Of a DNA stretch of 64,000 nucleotides, positions 43,741-52,754 are shown piece by piece (positions within the stretch are counted from its first letter, which is position 1; every line of letters starts with the position of its first letter). Source of the stretch: UBA2882 sp051877575 (lineage in GTDB: Bacteria; Bacillota; Clostridia; Lachnospirales; Lachnospiraceae). Under the pieces are notes generated by a model. That model made no database searches. It was not told the DNA's origin and was given only the letters and a program-made list of their open reading frames with translations. The position numbers and the translations under genes were made by a program. The stretch spans positions 10,096 to 74,095 of the forward strand of contig JBJEJA010000052.1 in NCBI GenBank assembly GCA_051877575.1, in the 5' to 3' direction.

Positions 43741-46335
43741 ATGTATGCGATTATAAATGTAGTACAATTTTTTGGGGTTATTGTAGGCTTTCTGACCATA
43801 GTGATCGTGGCGCTGCAAAAGGCATCAGAAAATCAAAAAGTTCTGCTGCTTGCCTGCAGTTGTGCTTTTTTAAGTATTTTATCTTATACTCTGGAAATCA
43901 ACAGCACATCCTTAGATGCAATGGTCCTTGCTTTAAAATTCGGATATTTGGGAAAATGCTATGTACTGCTTTTCTTTTTAATGTTTATGGCGGCATATTG
44001 TAAAGTGTCGTTCCCAAAGCCGATCTTTCGCTTTTTCCTGATCTTTAATACGGCGATGCTTGCGGTAATTATTACCTGTGAAAAACATACGCTTTATTAT
44101 CGTAATCTGCATATCGAAACGGACGGGATATTCCCGCATCTGGCCTTTGAAAAGGGAATCTGTTATTGGATGTTTATGGCGGTCATGTTGTTTCTGATGG
44201 TCTGGTATCTGGTTATTTCCGTTATTGAACTGAAAAAAAGAAACGGGAAAGAAAGAAAGCAGCTGCTTCTGCTTTCCATGGCGGGCATTGTTCCTTCCTT
44301 TATGCTGGTCGTTTATCTGACGGGAATTTTAGATGTATTCGATCCGGTTCCCATCGGGATAGTGGTTTCCTGTAGCTTACTGACGGTCAATGTAGTAAAA
44401 TACGGACTTTTGGACACAATGCAGCTGGCGAAGGAAAAGGTAATCGAGAGCACCAAAGAAGGGCTGATCATTGTAGATCCCAATTATAACCTTTTATATG
44501 TCAATAAGGTTGCAAAGCTTCTTTTTCCGGATGTGGATGATGCGAAAAAAAGAGGAGAACGGCTAAAGGAAATATTCGGAGGGGATCAGAGAGAAGCTAT
44601 CCTTGTCCTGAACGGCAGAAATTATGAAGTTCGTGTTTCGGAAATTACGGAGGACGCTTATCAGGAGACCGTAAAGGGATATTTGGCATGGATTTTTGAC
44701 ATGACCTTTATCAACCGCTATACGGAAGAAATGATACGCTTGAGGCAGGAAGCGGAAAAAGCCAATCTGGCAAAGTCTTCTTTCCTGGCTCATATGTCCC
44801 ATGAGATCAGAACGCCTATGAATGCAATCATCGGATATTCGGATCTGTGTCTGAGAAGCGATTCGCAGGATGAGATTGAAAATTATGTCGGAAATATCAA
44901 AACATCCGCGGAAACATTGTTGAATCTGATCAATGATGTGCTGGATCTTTCCAAAATAGAATCCGGAAAGATGGAATTGGTGGAATTGGAATACCCTACG
45001 GAAGCGTTGATGAGTGAGACGATTTCGGTTATCGGGCAGCAGGCACAGGCAAAAGGACTGATGTTCCGTTATATGCTGGAGGAACGTCTTCCTTCCGTAT
45101 TGTACGGAGACAAAATGCGTGTCCGGGAAATTGCGGCAAATCTATTGTCCAATGCCGTAAAATATACAAATGAAGGAACGATCTTATTTAAGATTAAGGA
45201 AATCAAAAGAATCGGAAAAGAAATCCTGTTGGAGATCATAGTGAAGGATACCGGTATTGGGATCAAAGAAGAAGATAAGGAAAAGCTTTTCCGGAAATTT
45301 GAACAATTTGACAGCTTGAAGAATTATTCCAAAGAGGGGACCGGACTGGGACTGGCAATTGTCAAAAATCTGGCGGAACTGATGGATGGTTCGGTGGAGG
45401 TAGAAAGTACCTATGGCAGAGGCAGTATTTTCAGAGTGCGGGTATGGCAGAAGATTGCGGATAGTACGCCTGTAGGAGAGTTCCGCGGAACCAATCAGGA
45501 TAAGGCGGTTTCCGCAAAAAAAGTCGGCGCAGGGCAGCAGAGAGTTCAATTCCCGCAGGCATCTGTTCTGGTGGTAGATGATAATGAGGTTAATCTAAAA
45601 GTTGCTTATGGCTTACTAAAGCTGTATGGGATAGAAGCAGAATTGTTGGAATCCGGGAAAGCCTGTTTGGAAGCGGCAGAGAACGAGAGGTATGATCTGG
45701 TGTTTATGGATTTGATGATGCCGGAGATGGACGGCGTTGAGACGATGCACCGGTTGAGAAAGGAACGGGAAGGCTACGGGAATATTCCGATTATTGCATT
45801 GACGGCAAATACGCTTGTGGGAGTTAAGGAAGAGATGTTGGCAGAGGGATTTGATGATTTTCTTGGAAAACCCATCGAGCTGTTGGAACTGGAAAAGATT
45901 CTGGAGCGATTCTTAAAAGAAAGATGCGTATTCCTGCAGGAAGATGCCAATATCCGAAAGGGCACAAAAAAAGAAAGCGGTTATGAAATATTGATTCAGG
46001 GCGGAATACAGGCTGAAAACGGAGAAGCATTTTGCGGAGATGCCGACGGATATCGGGTGATTCTCCAGACTTTTGCCGATCATGCGCCCAAGCAGCAGCA
46101 AATGCTTTGTGAAGCCCTGGATAAAAAAGATGTCGAACAATATGAAATTCAGGTGCATGCGCTGAAAAGTTCCGCTGCAGCAATCGGAGCGGAGCAGCTG
46201 TCTCAAATGGCGAAGGAACATGAATATGCCGTTAAGGAAGAAAATTTTCAATTTGCGGAAGAACATTTTGAAATTCTTTATAAAGCATATGAGGATGTTG
46301 TGGCGGCAATCCGGCATTATTTGCAGACATTGTAG
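43741..46335 (+). CDS. Hybrid sensor histidine kinase with receiver and Hpt domains
   Basis: 864 residues. Seven membrane segments (about 1-225) of the histidine-kinase 7TM type, then a PAS-like region (about 235-320). HisKA has AHMSHEIRTPMNAI, with His 354. HATPase_c has VREIAANLLSNAVKYT and GTGLGLAIVKNLAELM. The receiver domain is VLVVDDNEVNLKVA with phospho-acceptor Asp 657 (MDLMMPEMDG). The C-terminal Hpt has HALKSSAAAIG with His 806. All phosphorelay residues are present. No output regulator is encoded next to it, so the final target is elsewhere. Confidence 0.93.
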   Translation: MYAIINVVQFFGVIVGFLTIVIVALQKASENQKVLLLACSCAFLSILSYTLEINSTSLDAMVLALKFGYLGKCYVLLFFLMFMAAYCKVSFPKPIFRFFLIFNTAMLAVIITCEKHTLYYRNLHIETDGIFPHLAFEKGICYWMFMAVMLFLMVWYLVISVIELKKRNGKERKQLLLLSMAGIVPSFMLVVYLTGILDVFDPVPIGIVVSCSLLTVNVVKYGLLDTMQLAKEKVIESTKEGLIIVDPNYNLLYVNKVAKLLFPDVDDAKKRGERLKEIFGGDQREAILVLNGRNYEVRVSEITEDAYQETVKGYLAWIFDMTFINRYTEEMIRLRQEAEKANLAKSSFLAHMSHEIRTPMNAIIGYSDLCLRSDSQDEIENYVGNIKTSAETLLNLINDVLDLSKIESGKMELVELEYPTEALMSETISVIGQQAQAKGLMFRYMLEERLPSVLYGDKMRVREIAANLLSNAVKYTNEGTILFKIKEIKRIGKEILLEIIVKDTGIGIKEEDKEKLFRKFEQFDSLKNYSKEGTGLGLAIVKNLAELMDGSVEVESTYGRGSIFRVRVWQKIADSTPVGEFRGTNQDKAVSAKKVGAGQQRVQFPQASVLVVDDNEVNLKVAYGLLKLYGIEAELLESGKACLEAAENERYDLVFMDLMMPEMDGVETMHRLRKEREGYGNIPIIALTANTLVGVKEEMLAEGFDDFLGKPIELLELEKILERFLKERCVFLQEDANIRKGTKKESGYEILIQGGIQAENGEAFCGDADGYRVILQTFADHAPKQQQMLCEALDKKDVEQYEIQVHALKSSAAAIGAEQLSQMAKEHEYAVKEENFQFAEEHFEILYKAYEDVVAAIRHYLQTL

Positions 46336-46526
46336 GAAAAAGCACCAAACAGAAGAAGGAATATTCGTGCAAATACACAAAAATGAGTTTTTGGACATGG
46401 GATTTGAATAAAGTGGTTGTATATTTTAGGGGGTATGTTACAATCAGGATAAGGCTGAAATGCTATGGAAAAAGCCTGTTTTTGAGCTGAAGTGTGGGGC
46501 ATCGATGAAAGAGAAGGAGAAGGCAT

Positions 46527-46916
46527 ATGAAATGTTTTGCATGTGGAAAAGACAGCGTAGGAGAATTGTGTAATGCATGTATCAGAACCGAGGAAGTTAA
46601 GTATTCCAAGGATTGGGTATACAAAGAAGGATTGCTGATGAAAAAGACGGAAGATTTCAAGGTGGTAATATCAAGCATCCGGGTAAGCGGAAAATTTGCC
46701 ATTTGTGATAATACTTCCGGTATGAATGTACGTCTGGACAGTGCTTCCCATTACATTAAAAATGTAAAGGGAGTTGTATCCGCTACATACAATAAAAAGG
46801 AATGCCCGGCAATAGCCGTGGAAAATCCCGAAACGGGTATGAAAAGATTCCTTTTGATGCCGATGTTTGACGGAAACAAGGCAGAATTGGAGGCGGCAAT
46901 CAAAGCCTGTCAGTAA
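46527..46916 (+). CDS. Zinc-ribbon hypothetical protein (129 aa)
   Basis: The N-terminus has two CxxC pairs, MKCFACGKDSVGELCNACI, a treble-clef-like zinc ribbon. The remaining ~100 residues are beta-rich without recognised motif. AGAAGGAGAAGG lies upstream. The 190-base gap before it contains a weak promoter-like pair (TTGTAT / TACAAT at about 46409-46436). Monocistronic. Function unknown. Confidence 0.68.
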   Translation: MKCFACGKDSVGELCNACIRTEEVKYSKDWVYKEGLLMKKTEDFKVVISSIRVSGKFAICDNTSGMNVRLDSASHYIKNVKGVVSATYNKKECPAIAVENPETGMKRFLLMPMFDGNKAELEAAIKACQ

Positions 46917-46933
46917 AATGAAAGATTGAGCGG

Positions 46934-46977
46934 GGCTGACATCTTTTGGATATCTGAAAGATGTCGGCTTTTTTTTG
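46934..46977 (+). terminator. Terminator after the zinc-ribbon gene
   Basis: GCTGACATCTTT (46935-46946) pairs with AAAGATGTCGGC (46957-46968), and a run of eight T follows. Confidence 0.88.
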
Positions 46978-47044
46978 CATATTTTTATGATAAAAGATAT
47001 AATGTAAAGAAAGTGTGAAGAAAAAAGATGAAGAGGGGATACTG

Positions 47045-48193
47045 ATGAAAGCATTGATACTATCCTGCAATACCGGGGGAGGTCATAATTCTGCGGGATT
47101 GGCCATGAAAGAGCGGATAGAGGCAGAGGGCGGAGAAGCATATTTTTTCGATTATCTGACACTGGCAGGGGGAAAGGTGTCCCAGATTGTGGGAGACGGT
47201 TATGTGAAGCTGGTGAAAAAGACACCTGCCCTGTTTGGTTTGGTATACCGTCTTGGAGCGCTGGTCAGCAAAATGACAAAACGGTCGCCTGTGTACTATG
47301 TCAATGGGATGATGGCAAAATATCTGGATGAATTTTTGAGACTCAATGAGTTTGATGTTATTATCATGCCTCATTTATATCCGGCAGAAACCATTACTTA
47401 TATGAAAAGAAAAGGGATGGCTCTGCCTCTGACCATAGCAATCGGTACAGATTATACCTGTATTCCTTTTTGGGGAGAGACGGAATGTGATTATTATATG
47501 GTTCCCCATGAGGAGCTGACGGATGAGTTTGTTAACGGTAGAATTATACGGGAGCAGCTGTATCCTTCCGGTATTCCCGTATCCATGAAATATTTGGAGA
47601 CAGTTGACAAGAAAGAGGCAAAAAAGCGCTTATATGCACATCTTGGTCTGGATAATCATCCGAAGGAACGGATTTTGCTGGTAATCGGGGGAAGCATGGG
47701 AGCGGGAAATCTCAAAGTACTTACCAGAATGATCTATCTGTTGAAAAAGCGCAGAGACCGCATGATCGTAATCTGCGGCAGCAATGAAATGATGAGGAAA
47801 CGCTTGGCACGTATATTCAGAAAAAAGGACAGCGTGATGATACTGGGAAAAACCGATGAAATGCCTTTGTTTATGAAAGCTGCCGATGTGATTTATACGA
47901 AACCGGGCGGACTGACAACAACGGAAGCAGCGGTAACGGGCAGTGCGTTGGTACTGACGAATCCTATCCCCGGTTGTGAAACCCAAAACCGGCGTTTCTT
48001 CAGAAAGCACGGGTTATGTGTCAGCGGACGTAATCTTTATGTTCAGGCAGCTGCGGGAATCCGTCTTTTAAACGATGAGGAGAAGACGAAACGGATGAAA
48101 GAGAAACAACATGAGGTGCTTCCGCAGGATGCATCGCTTGCGATTTATCGTTTTATAGAAGAAAAATTGCGGGAAAGGAATGAAAACGCATGA
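47045..48193 (+). CDS. UgtP/MGDG-synthase-type glycosyltransferase
   Basis: 382 residues from ATG 47045 (GAGGGG upstream). The N-terminal MGDG_synth domain starts ALILSCNTGGGHNSAGLAMKE. The C-terminal GT-B half has VIGGSMGAGNL and the donor-binding TKPGGLTTTEAAVTG. The family moves glucose or galactose from UDP-sugar onto diacylglycerol (UgtP) or makes related glycolipids at the inner leaflet. It overlaps the PlsY-like gene by four bases, a pairing of glycolipid and phospholipid synthesis. Confidence 0.88.
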   Translation: MKALILSCNTGGGHNSAGLAMKERIEAEGGEAYFFDYLTLAGGKVSQIVGDGYVKLVKKTPALFGLVYRLGALVSKMTKRSPVYYVNGMMAKYLDEFLRLNEFDVIIMPHLYPAETITYMKRKGMALPLTIAIGTDYTCIPFWGETECDYYMVPHEELTDEFVNGRIIREQLYPSGIPVSMKYLETVDKKEAKKRLYAHLGLDNHPKERILLVIGGSMGAGNLKVLTRMIYLLKKRRDRMIVICGSNEMMRKRLARIFRKKDSVMILGKTDEMPLFMKAADVIYTKPGGLTTTEAAVTGSALVLTNPIPGCETQNRRFFRKHGLCVSGRNLYVQAAAGIRLLNDEEKTKRMKEKQHEVLPQDASLAIYRFIEEKLRERNENA

Positions 48194-48780
48194 GGGAAGC
48201 CGGCATTATCATTTTAGGCTATCTTTTGGGAAGTATTTTATTTGGAGAGGTTTTCTTAAAACTATTAAAAAAGAAAGATATTCACCGGGAGGGGAAAGAC
48301 GGCAATCCGGGAACCTTCAATGCTTTTGCGGCCGGAGGTGTATTGTGCGGAGTCCTGACGTTGGTCTGCGACATGGCAAAGGGGATGCTTCCCGTTGCAT
48401 TGTTCCTTTACTGCAACGGAGGAGACAGAACGGACTGGATGTTGATTCCGGCCATGGTAGCGCCGGTACTTGGACATGCCTTTCCGATCTACAAAGGTTT
48501 TCGGGGAGGCGGCAAAGCAATTGCAGTTAGCTTTGGCTCACTACTGGGGTTTGTTCCGGATGTTATACCGGCGTTGATACCTGCCGTATTTTATCTGCTG
48601 TTTTCCGCAATAAAGGTACAGCCCCATGCCAAAAGATCCATCTTTACTTTTTCCTGCAGTATCGTCGTTGCGTTATTTGCCATTAAGGAGTATGCGGTCA
48701 AAATAGGCATGCTCCTGATCAGTGCGGTGGTCGTGGGAAAGCATATACCGTCTGCGCTTCAGAAGGAAGTCGAGTGTTAA
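48190..48780 (+). CDS. PlsY-like glycerol-3-phosphate acyltransferase, divergent
   Basis: 196 residues with five or so membrane segments. Three PlsY loops are recognisable but altered: GNPGTFNAF where the family usually has GNPGATN, GHAFPIYKGFRGGGKAIAVSF (usually GGKGVATS), and an early LLGSILFGE (usually GSIPFG). PlsY transfers acyl from acyl-phosphate to glycerol-3-phosphate. The changed loops suggest a paralogue, possibly with a different acceptor; a standard plsY may exist elsewhere. Coupled to the glycosyltransferase gene. Confidence 0.8.
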   Translation: MREAGIIILGYLLGSILFGEVFLKLLKKKDIHREGKDGNPGTFNAFAAGGVLCGVLTLVCDMAKGMLPVALFLYCNGGDRTDWMLIPAMVAPVLGHAFPIYKGFRGGGKAIAVSFGSLLGFVPDVIPALIPAVFYLLFSAIKVQPHAKRSIFTFSCSIVVALFAIKEYAVKIGMLLISAVVVGKHIPSALQKEVEC

Positions 48781-48786
48781 TATAAA

Positions 48787-48816
48787 TTGACAATCATTAC
48801 TGTATAAAGGTAAAAT
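48787..48816 (+). promoter_or_regulatory. Promoter of carB
   Basis: Perfect -35 TTGACA (48787-48792), 18-base spacer, -10 TAAAAT (48811-48816). The leader is short (about 35 bases), leaving no room for a PyrR-type attenuator. Confidence 0.65.
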
Positions 48817-48855
48817 AATGAACAAAGAAAAGTGCATAAACAGGAGGAAAATATT

Positions 48856-51800
48856 GTGCCAAAAAGAACAGATATCCATAAAGTATTAATTATCGGATCG
48901 GGACCGATCATCATAGGACAGGCCTGCGAGTTTGACTATTCGGGAACACAGGCGTGTAAAGCCCTTCGAAAACTGGGATATGAAATCGTATTGGTCAATT
49001 CCAATCCGGCTACGATCATGACGGATCCGGAAACTGCCGATGTGACATATATTGAGCCTTTGAATGTAGAAAGACTGGAACAGATCATTGCTAAAGAACG
49101 TCCGGATGCACTGCTTCCAAATCTGGGAGGACAGTCCGGTCTGAACCTGTGTGCCGAATTGAATAAAGCCGGTATTCTGGATAAATACGGGGTCAAGGTA
49201 ATCGGTGTCCAGGTGGATGCCATTGAACGCGGTGAAGACCGTATCGAATTTAAAAAGACAATGGATAAACTGGGAATTGAAATGGCACGAAGTGAAGTAG
49301 CCTATTCCGTGGATGAGGCCCTTGCCATTGCCGACAAGCTGGGATATCCGGTTGTATTGCGTCCGGCCTATACCATGGGCGGTGCAGGCGGAGGTCTGGT
49401 ATACAATAAAGAAGAACTGAAGACGGTTTGTGCCAGAGGGCTTCAGGCCAGTCTGGTAGGGCAGGTACTGGTAGAGGAATCCATTCTGGGCTGGGAGGAG
49501 CTGGAGCTGGAGGTTGTCCGCGATGCAGACAATAATATTATCACCGTTTGTTTTATCGAAAATATCGATCCCCTCGGTGTGCATACCGGGGATTCTTTCT
49601 GCTCGGCACCGATGCTGACGATCTCCGAGGAATGTCAGAAGAGACTGCAGGAGCAGGCATATAAAATCGTAGAATCCGTTCAGGTCATCGGCGGTACCAA
49701 TGTACAATTTGCCCACGACCCGGTTTCGGACCGTATCATTGTCATCGAGATCAATCCCCGTACATCCCGGTCTTCCGCTCTGGCATCCAAAGCAACGGGC
49801 TTTCCCATTGCGCTGGTTTCCGCAATGCTGGCCACGGGACTGACGCTTAAGGATATTCCCTGTGGGAAATACGGCACGTTGGATAAATATGTGCCGGACG
49901 GAGATTATGTGGTCATCAAATTTGCCCGTTGGGCATTTGAGAAGTTTAAGGGTGTTGAGGATAAGCTGGGAACCCAGATGCGCGCTGTAGGCGAGGTTAT
50001 GAGTATCGGTAAAACTTATAAGGAGGCTTTCCAGAAAGCAATCCGTTCTCTGGAGACAGGCCGCTATGGACTGGGACATGCTAAGAACTTTGACTCTCTG
50101 GATAAGGAAGAGCTGCTCAAAAGGCTGGCGACACCTTCCAGTGAACGTCACTTCCTGATGTATGAGGCACTCCGCAAAGGAGCTTCTGTAGAGGAAATCT
50201 TTGAATTAACCAAGGTAAAATCTTATTTTATTGAACAGATGAAAGAGCTGGTAGAGGAAGAGGAAGCACTGCTTGCCTGCAAAGGAAGTATGCCGGCCGA
50301 CGATATGCTGATCACAGCAAAGAAGGATGGATTTTCCGATAAGTATTTAAGCCGGCTTCTGGAGATACCCGAAGAGGATATCCGTAACCGCCGCATCGAG
50401 CTGGGCGTGGAGGAAGCATGGGAAGGCGTTCATGTAAGCGGAACCGAAGACAGTGCTTACTATTATTCCACATATAATGCACCGGATAAGAACCCGGTCA
50501 ATACAGAAAAACCCAAGATCATGATTTTGGGCGGCGGGCCCAACCGCATCGGACAGGGCATCGAGTTTGACTACTGCTGCGTACATGCATCTCTGGCTCT
50601 GAAGAAGCTGGGATTTGAGACAATCATTGTAAACTGTAATCCCGAGACCGTATCCACGGATTATGATACTTCCGATAAGCTGTACTTTGAGCCTTTGACG
50701 TTGGAAGATGTACTGAGCATTTACAAGAAAGAGAAACCTTTGGGTGTGATTGCACAGTTTGGCGGACAGACACCCTTGAATCTGGCGGCAGAGCTGGAGA
50801 AAAACGGAGTGAAGATTTTAGGAACGGCGCCGTCTGTGATCGATCTTGCCGAAGATAGGGATCTGTTCCGTGAAATGATGGAGAAGCTGGAAATTCCCAT
50901 GCCGGAGTCGGGAATGGCGGTGGATGTGCAGGAAGCGATCGATATCGCCAATCAAATCGGATATCCCGTTATGGTTCGTCCTTCTTATGTACTGGGCGGA
51001 CGCGGTATGGAAGTGGTTTACGATGATGAAAGCATGACCGAATACATGAAGGCGGCAGTTGGTGTAACGCCTGACCGCCCCATTCTGATCGACCGGTTCT
51101 TAAATCATGCGTTGGAATGTGAAGCAGATGCCATCAGTGACGGCACCCATGCATTTGTACCGGCTGTCATGGAGCATATCGAGCTTGCGGGCATCCATTC
51201 CGGAGACTCTGCATGTATCATTCCTTCGGTACACATTTCCGAAGAAAATGTGAGAATCATTAAGGAATATACGAGAAAGATTGCGGAAGAAATGCATGTC
51301 AAAGGTCTCATGAACATGCAGTATGCCATTGAAAACGGAAAAGTGTACGTATTGGAGGCGAATCCCAGAGCATCCCGTACCGTTCCGCTGGTATCCAAGG
51401 TATGCAACATCCGTATGGTTCCTCTGGCAACGGATATTATTACCTCCGAGATTACCGGCCGTCCTTCCCCCGTACCGGGATTAAAGGATCAGGAGATTCC
51501 TTATTACGGAGTGAAAGAAGCGGTATTTCCTTTCAATATGTTCCAGGAGGTTGATCCTGTTCTCGGACCGGAAATGCGTTCTACCGGAGAGGTATTGGGC
51601 TTATCCCGTTCCTATGGAGAAGCTTTCTACAAGGCACAGGAGGCGATTCAGTCCAAACTGCCATTGGAAGGAACCGTGTTAATTTCCGTCAATGATAAAG
51701 ATAAAGATGAAGTTGTGGAAGTGGCAACAAGCCTTGCGAACGACGGTTTTCGTATCGTAGCTACCGGAGGTACTTATGATATTCTGTCTGCAGCGGGACT

Positions 51801-52080
51801 GGAAGTAACCAAAGTCAAAAAGATATATGAGGGACGGCCCAATGTGGCAGACCTGATTACAAACGGAGAAATTCAGATGGTTGTAAATTCACCCATCGGA
51901 AAAAATACCCTTCATGATGACGGTTACTTAAGAAAAGCGGCAATCAAGGCAAAAGTACCTTATATGACAACGATTGCTGCGGCAAAAGCCACGGCGGAGG
52001 GAATACATTATATTAAGTCCAATACAAGCGGCAAATTGAAATCCCTGCAGGAACTGCATAGTGAAATTCATGATAAATAG
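48856..52080 (+). CDS. carB: Carbamoyl-phosphate synthase large subunit
   Basis: 1074 residues from GTG 48856, fixed by CAGGAGG eight bases upstream; the protein starts MPKRTDIHKVLIIGSGPI. Two ATP-grasp halves are visible (PAYTMGGAGGG and PSYVLGGRGMEVV), each with ammonia-tunnel and metal residues. The C-terminal MGS-like allosteric domain has VATGGTYDIL. It makes carbamoyl phosphate for pyrimidine and arginine synthesis. carA is not adjacent, so the glutaminase subunit must be encoded elsewhere. The mobile element begins about 270 bases after its stop. Confidence 0.96.
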   Translation: MPKRTDIHKVLIIGSGPIIIGQACEFDYSGTQACKALRKLGYEIVLVNSNPATIMTDPETADVTYIEPLNVERLEQIIAKERPDALLPNLGGQSGLNLCAELNKAGILDKYGVKVIGVQVDAIERGEDRIEFKKTMDKLGIEMARSEVAYSVDEALAIADKLGYPVVLRPAYTMGGAGGGLVYNKEELKTVCARGLQASLVGQVLVEESILGWEELELEVVRDADNNIITVCFIENIDPLGVHTGDSFCSAPMLTISEECQKRLQEQAYKIVESVQVIGGTNVQFAHDPVSDRIIVIEINPRTSRSSALASKATGFPIALVSAMLATGLTLKDIPCGKYGTLDKYVPDGDYVVIKFARWAFEKFKGVEDKLGTQMRAVGEVMSIGKTYKEAFQKAIRSLETGRYGLGHAKNFDSLDKEELLKRLATPSSERHFLMYEALRKGASVEEIFELTKVKSYFIEQMKELVEEEEALLACKGSMPADDMLITAKKDGFSDKYLSRLLEIPEEDIRNRRIELGVEEAWEGVHVSGTEDSAYYYSTYNAPDKNPVNTEKPKIMILGGGPNRIGQGIEFDYCCVHASLALKKLGFETIIVNCNPETVSTDYDTSDKLYFEPLTLEDVLSIYKKEKPLGVIAQFGGQTPLNLAAELEKNGVKILGTAPSVIDLAEDRDLFREMMEKLEIPMPESGMAVDVQEAIDIANQIGYPVMVRPSYVLGGRGMEVVYDDESMTEYMKAAVGVTPDRPILIDRFLNHALECEADAISDGTHAFVPAVMEHIELAGIHSGDSACIIPSVHISEENVRIIKEYTRKIAEEMHVKGLMNMQYAIENGKVYVLEANPRASRTVPLVSKVCNIRMVPLATDIITSEITGRPSPVPGLKDQEIPYYGVKEAVFPFNMFQEVDPVLGPEMRSTGEVLGLSRSYGEAFYKAQEAIQSKLPLEGTVLISVNDKDKDEVVEVATSLANDGFRIVATGGTYDILSAAGLEVTKVKKIYEGRPNVADLITNGEIQMVVNSPIGKNTLHDDGYLRKAAIKAKVPYMTTIAAAKATAEGIHYIKSNTSGKLKSLQELHSEIHDK

Positions 52081-52336
52081 AAATTCATAAAAAATAGAAA
52101 AAGATGTGTTAAAAAAGGGTGGGACTGTGGATTTTTCAGCACAAATACTGAGAGAATACAGAGAAGATTTGATGTGAGGGAATCAACAGGTTCCTGCCCC
52201 AGATAATTTGGAAGTATTTCACGATAAATGGACATGAAAATACACTTTCAAATAAAAAATGGCAGGGTATAAAATTCCTTTGTTTACAAATACTACTAGC
52301 ACGCAAGTAGAAAATGTAAACGGAGGAAATTTTTAT
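52081..52336 (+). other. carB-to-element gap
   Basis: 256 bases of AT-rich sequence with no gene. It contains a possible -10 (TATAAA near 52271) and the palindromic TTTGTTTACAAA. It ends in a good ribosome-binding site (GGAGG at 52322-52326) for the interrupted ORF at 52337. No terminator with a T-run was found after carB. Confidence 0.5.
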
Positions 52337-52378
52337 ATGAAAGCTACGGGTGCTCAAGTTATACTAATGTTAGGTTAG
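52337..52378 (+). pseudogene. Five-codon stub of an AbrB/SpoVT-type gene cut by the mobile element
   Basis: After GGAGGAAATTTTTAT the ORF reads MKATG and then leaves the family sequence, stopping after 13 codons. AbrB/SpoVT transition-state regulators in clostridia begin MKATGIVRRIDDLGRVV, so MKATG plus its strong ribosome-binding site fit the first codons of such a gene. The sequence from 52352 on matches nothing in that family. Interpretation as an insertion point is inference from five residues and context. Confidence 0.45.
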
Positions 52379-52549
52379 AAGAAAGCCAGTATTTAAGCGG
52401 GTTTCAGCTAATTTAGTCCTATAAAAAAATCGCATTTTTCATGTGCGAAAAGGGTTAGGACGGCGCCGGAATTAACTCAAATCGAGAGCAAAATGCATTA
52501 GTATGACACGAGCAGTCAGGGTGTTTTCAAAGGGAAGATTTTAATGACA

Positions 52550-52579
52550 TTCTCACACGAGCTATCTTGTTCGTATAAT
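52550..52579 (+). promoter_or_regulatory. Promoter upstream of the parM-like gene
   Basis: -10 TATAAT (52574-52579) with a weak -35 TTCTCA (52550-52555), 18-base spacer. Transcription would start near 52586, leaving a ~165-base leader before the ATG at 52755. Upstream of it, GTCCTA and TAGGAC arms (about 52416-52460) enclose a TCGCA/TGCGA stem, a further nested palindrome. Confidence 0.5.
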
Positions 52580-52643
52580 GGAAACTACTATTTCCTGTAC
52601 ACCAGTTTCGTGAAGTACAAATAACTGAATAACCATTATTTTG

Positions 52644-52735
52644 GTAGGACTAAGTTAGTTTTTCGGACTCAAAGTGTGAGTCAGGCTAATCGTAGTCCTA
52701 CTTTTTTATTGATTTGCCATGGAAAACTAACTTAG
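52644..52735 (+). promoter_or_regulatory. Leader with terminator and alternative hairpin before the parM-like gene
   Basis: Structure 1: GTAGGACT (52644-52651) pairs with AGTCCTAC (52694-52701), with an inner GACTCA/TGAGTC stem, and a T-run follows: an intrinsic terminator. Structure 2: CTAAGTTAGTTTT (52650-52662) is a perfect 13-base inverted repeat of AAAACTAACTTAG (52723-52735), which ends just before the ribosome-binding site. The two cannot fully coexist because they share 52650-52651 and compete for space. This is the layout of an attenuator. Confidence 0.6.
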
Positions 52736-52754
52736 ATTAAGGAGGAAGCAGACG

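Noticed and set aside
48886..50151. 421-codon open frame on the minus strand opposite carB
   Set aside because: It is entirely antisense to a strongly conserved gene, has a low-complexity translation and no ribosome-binding site: a shadow frame.
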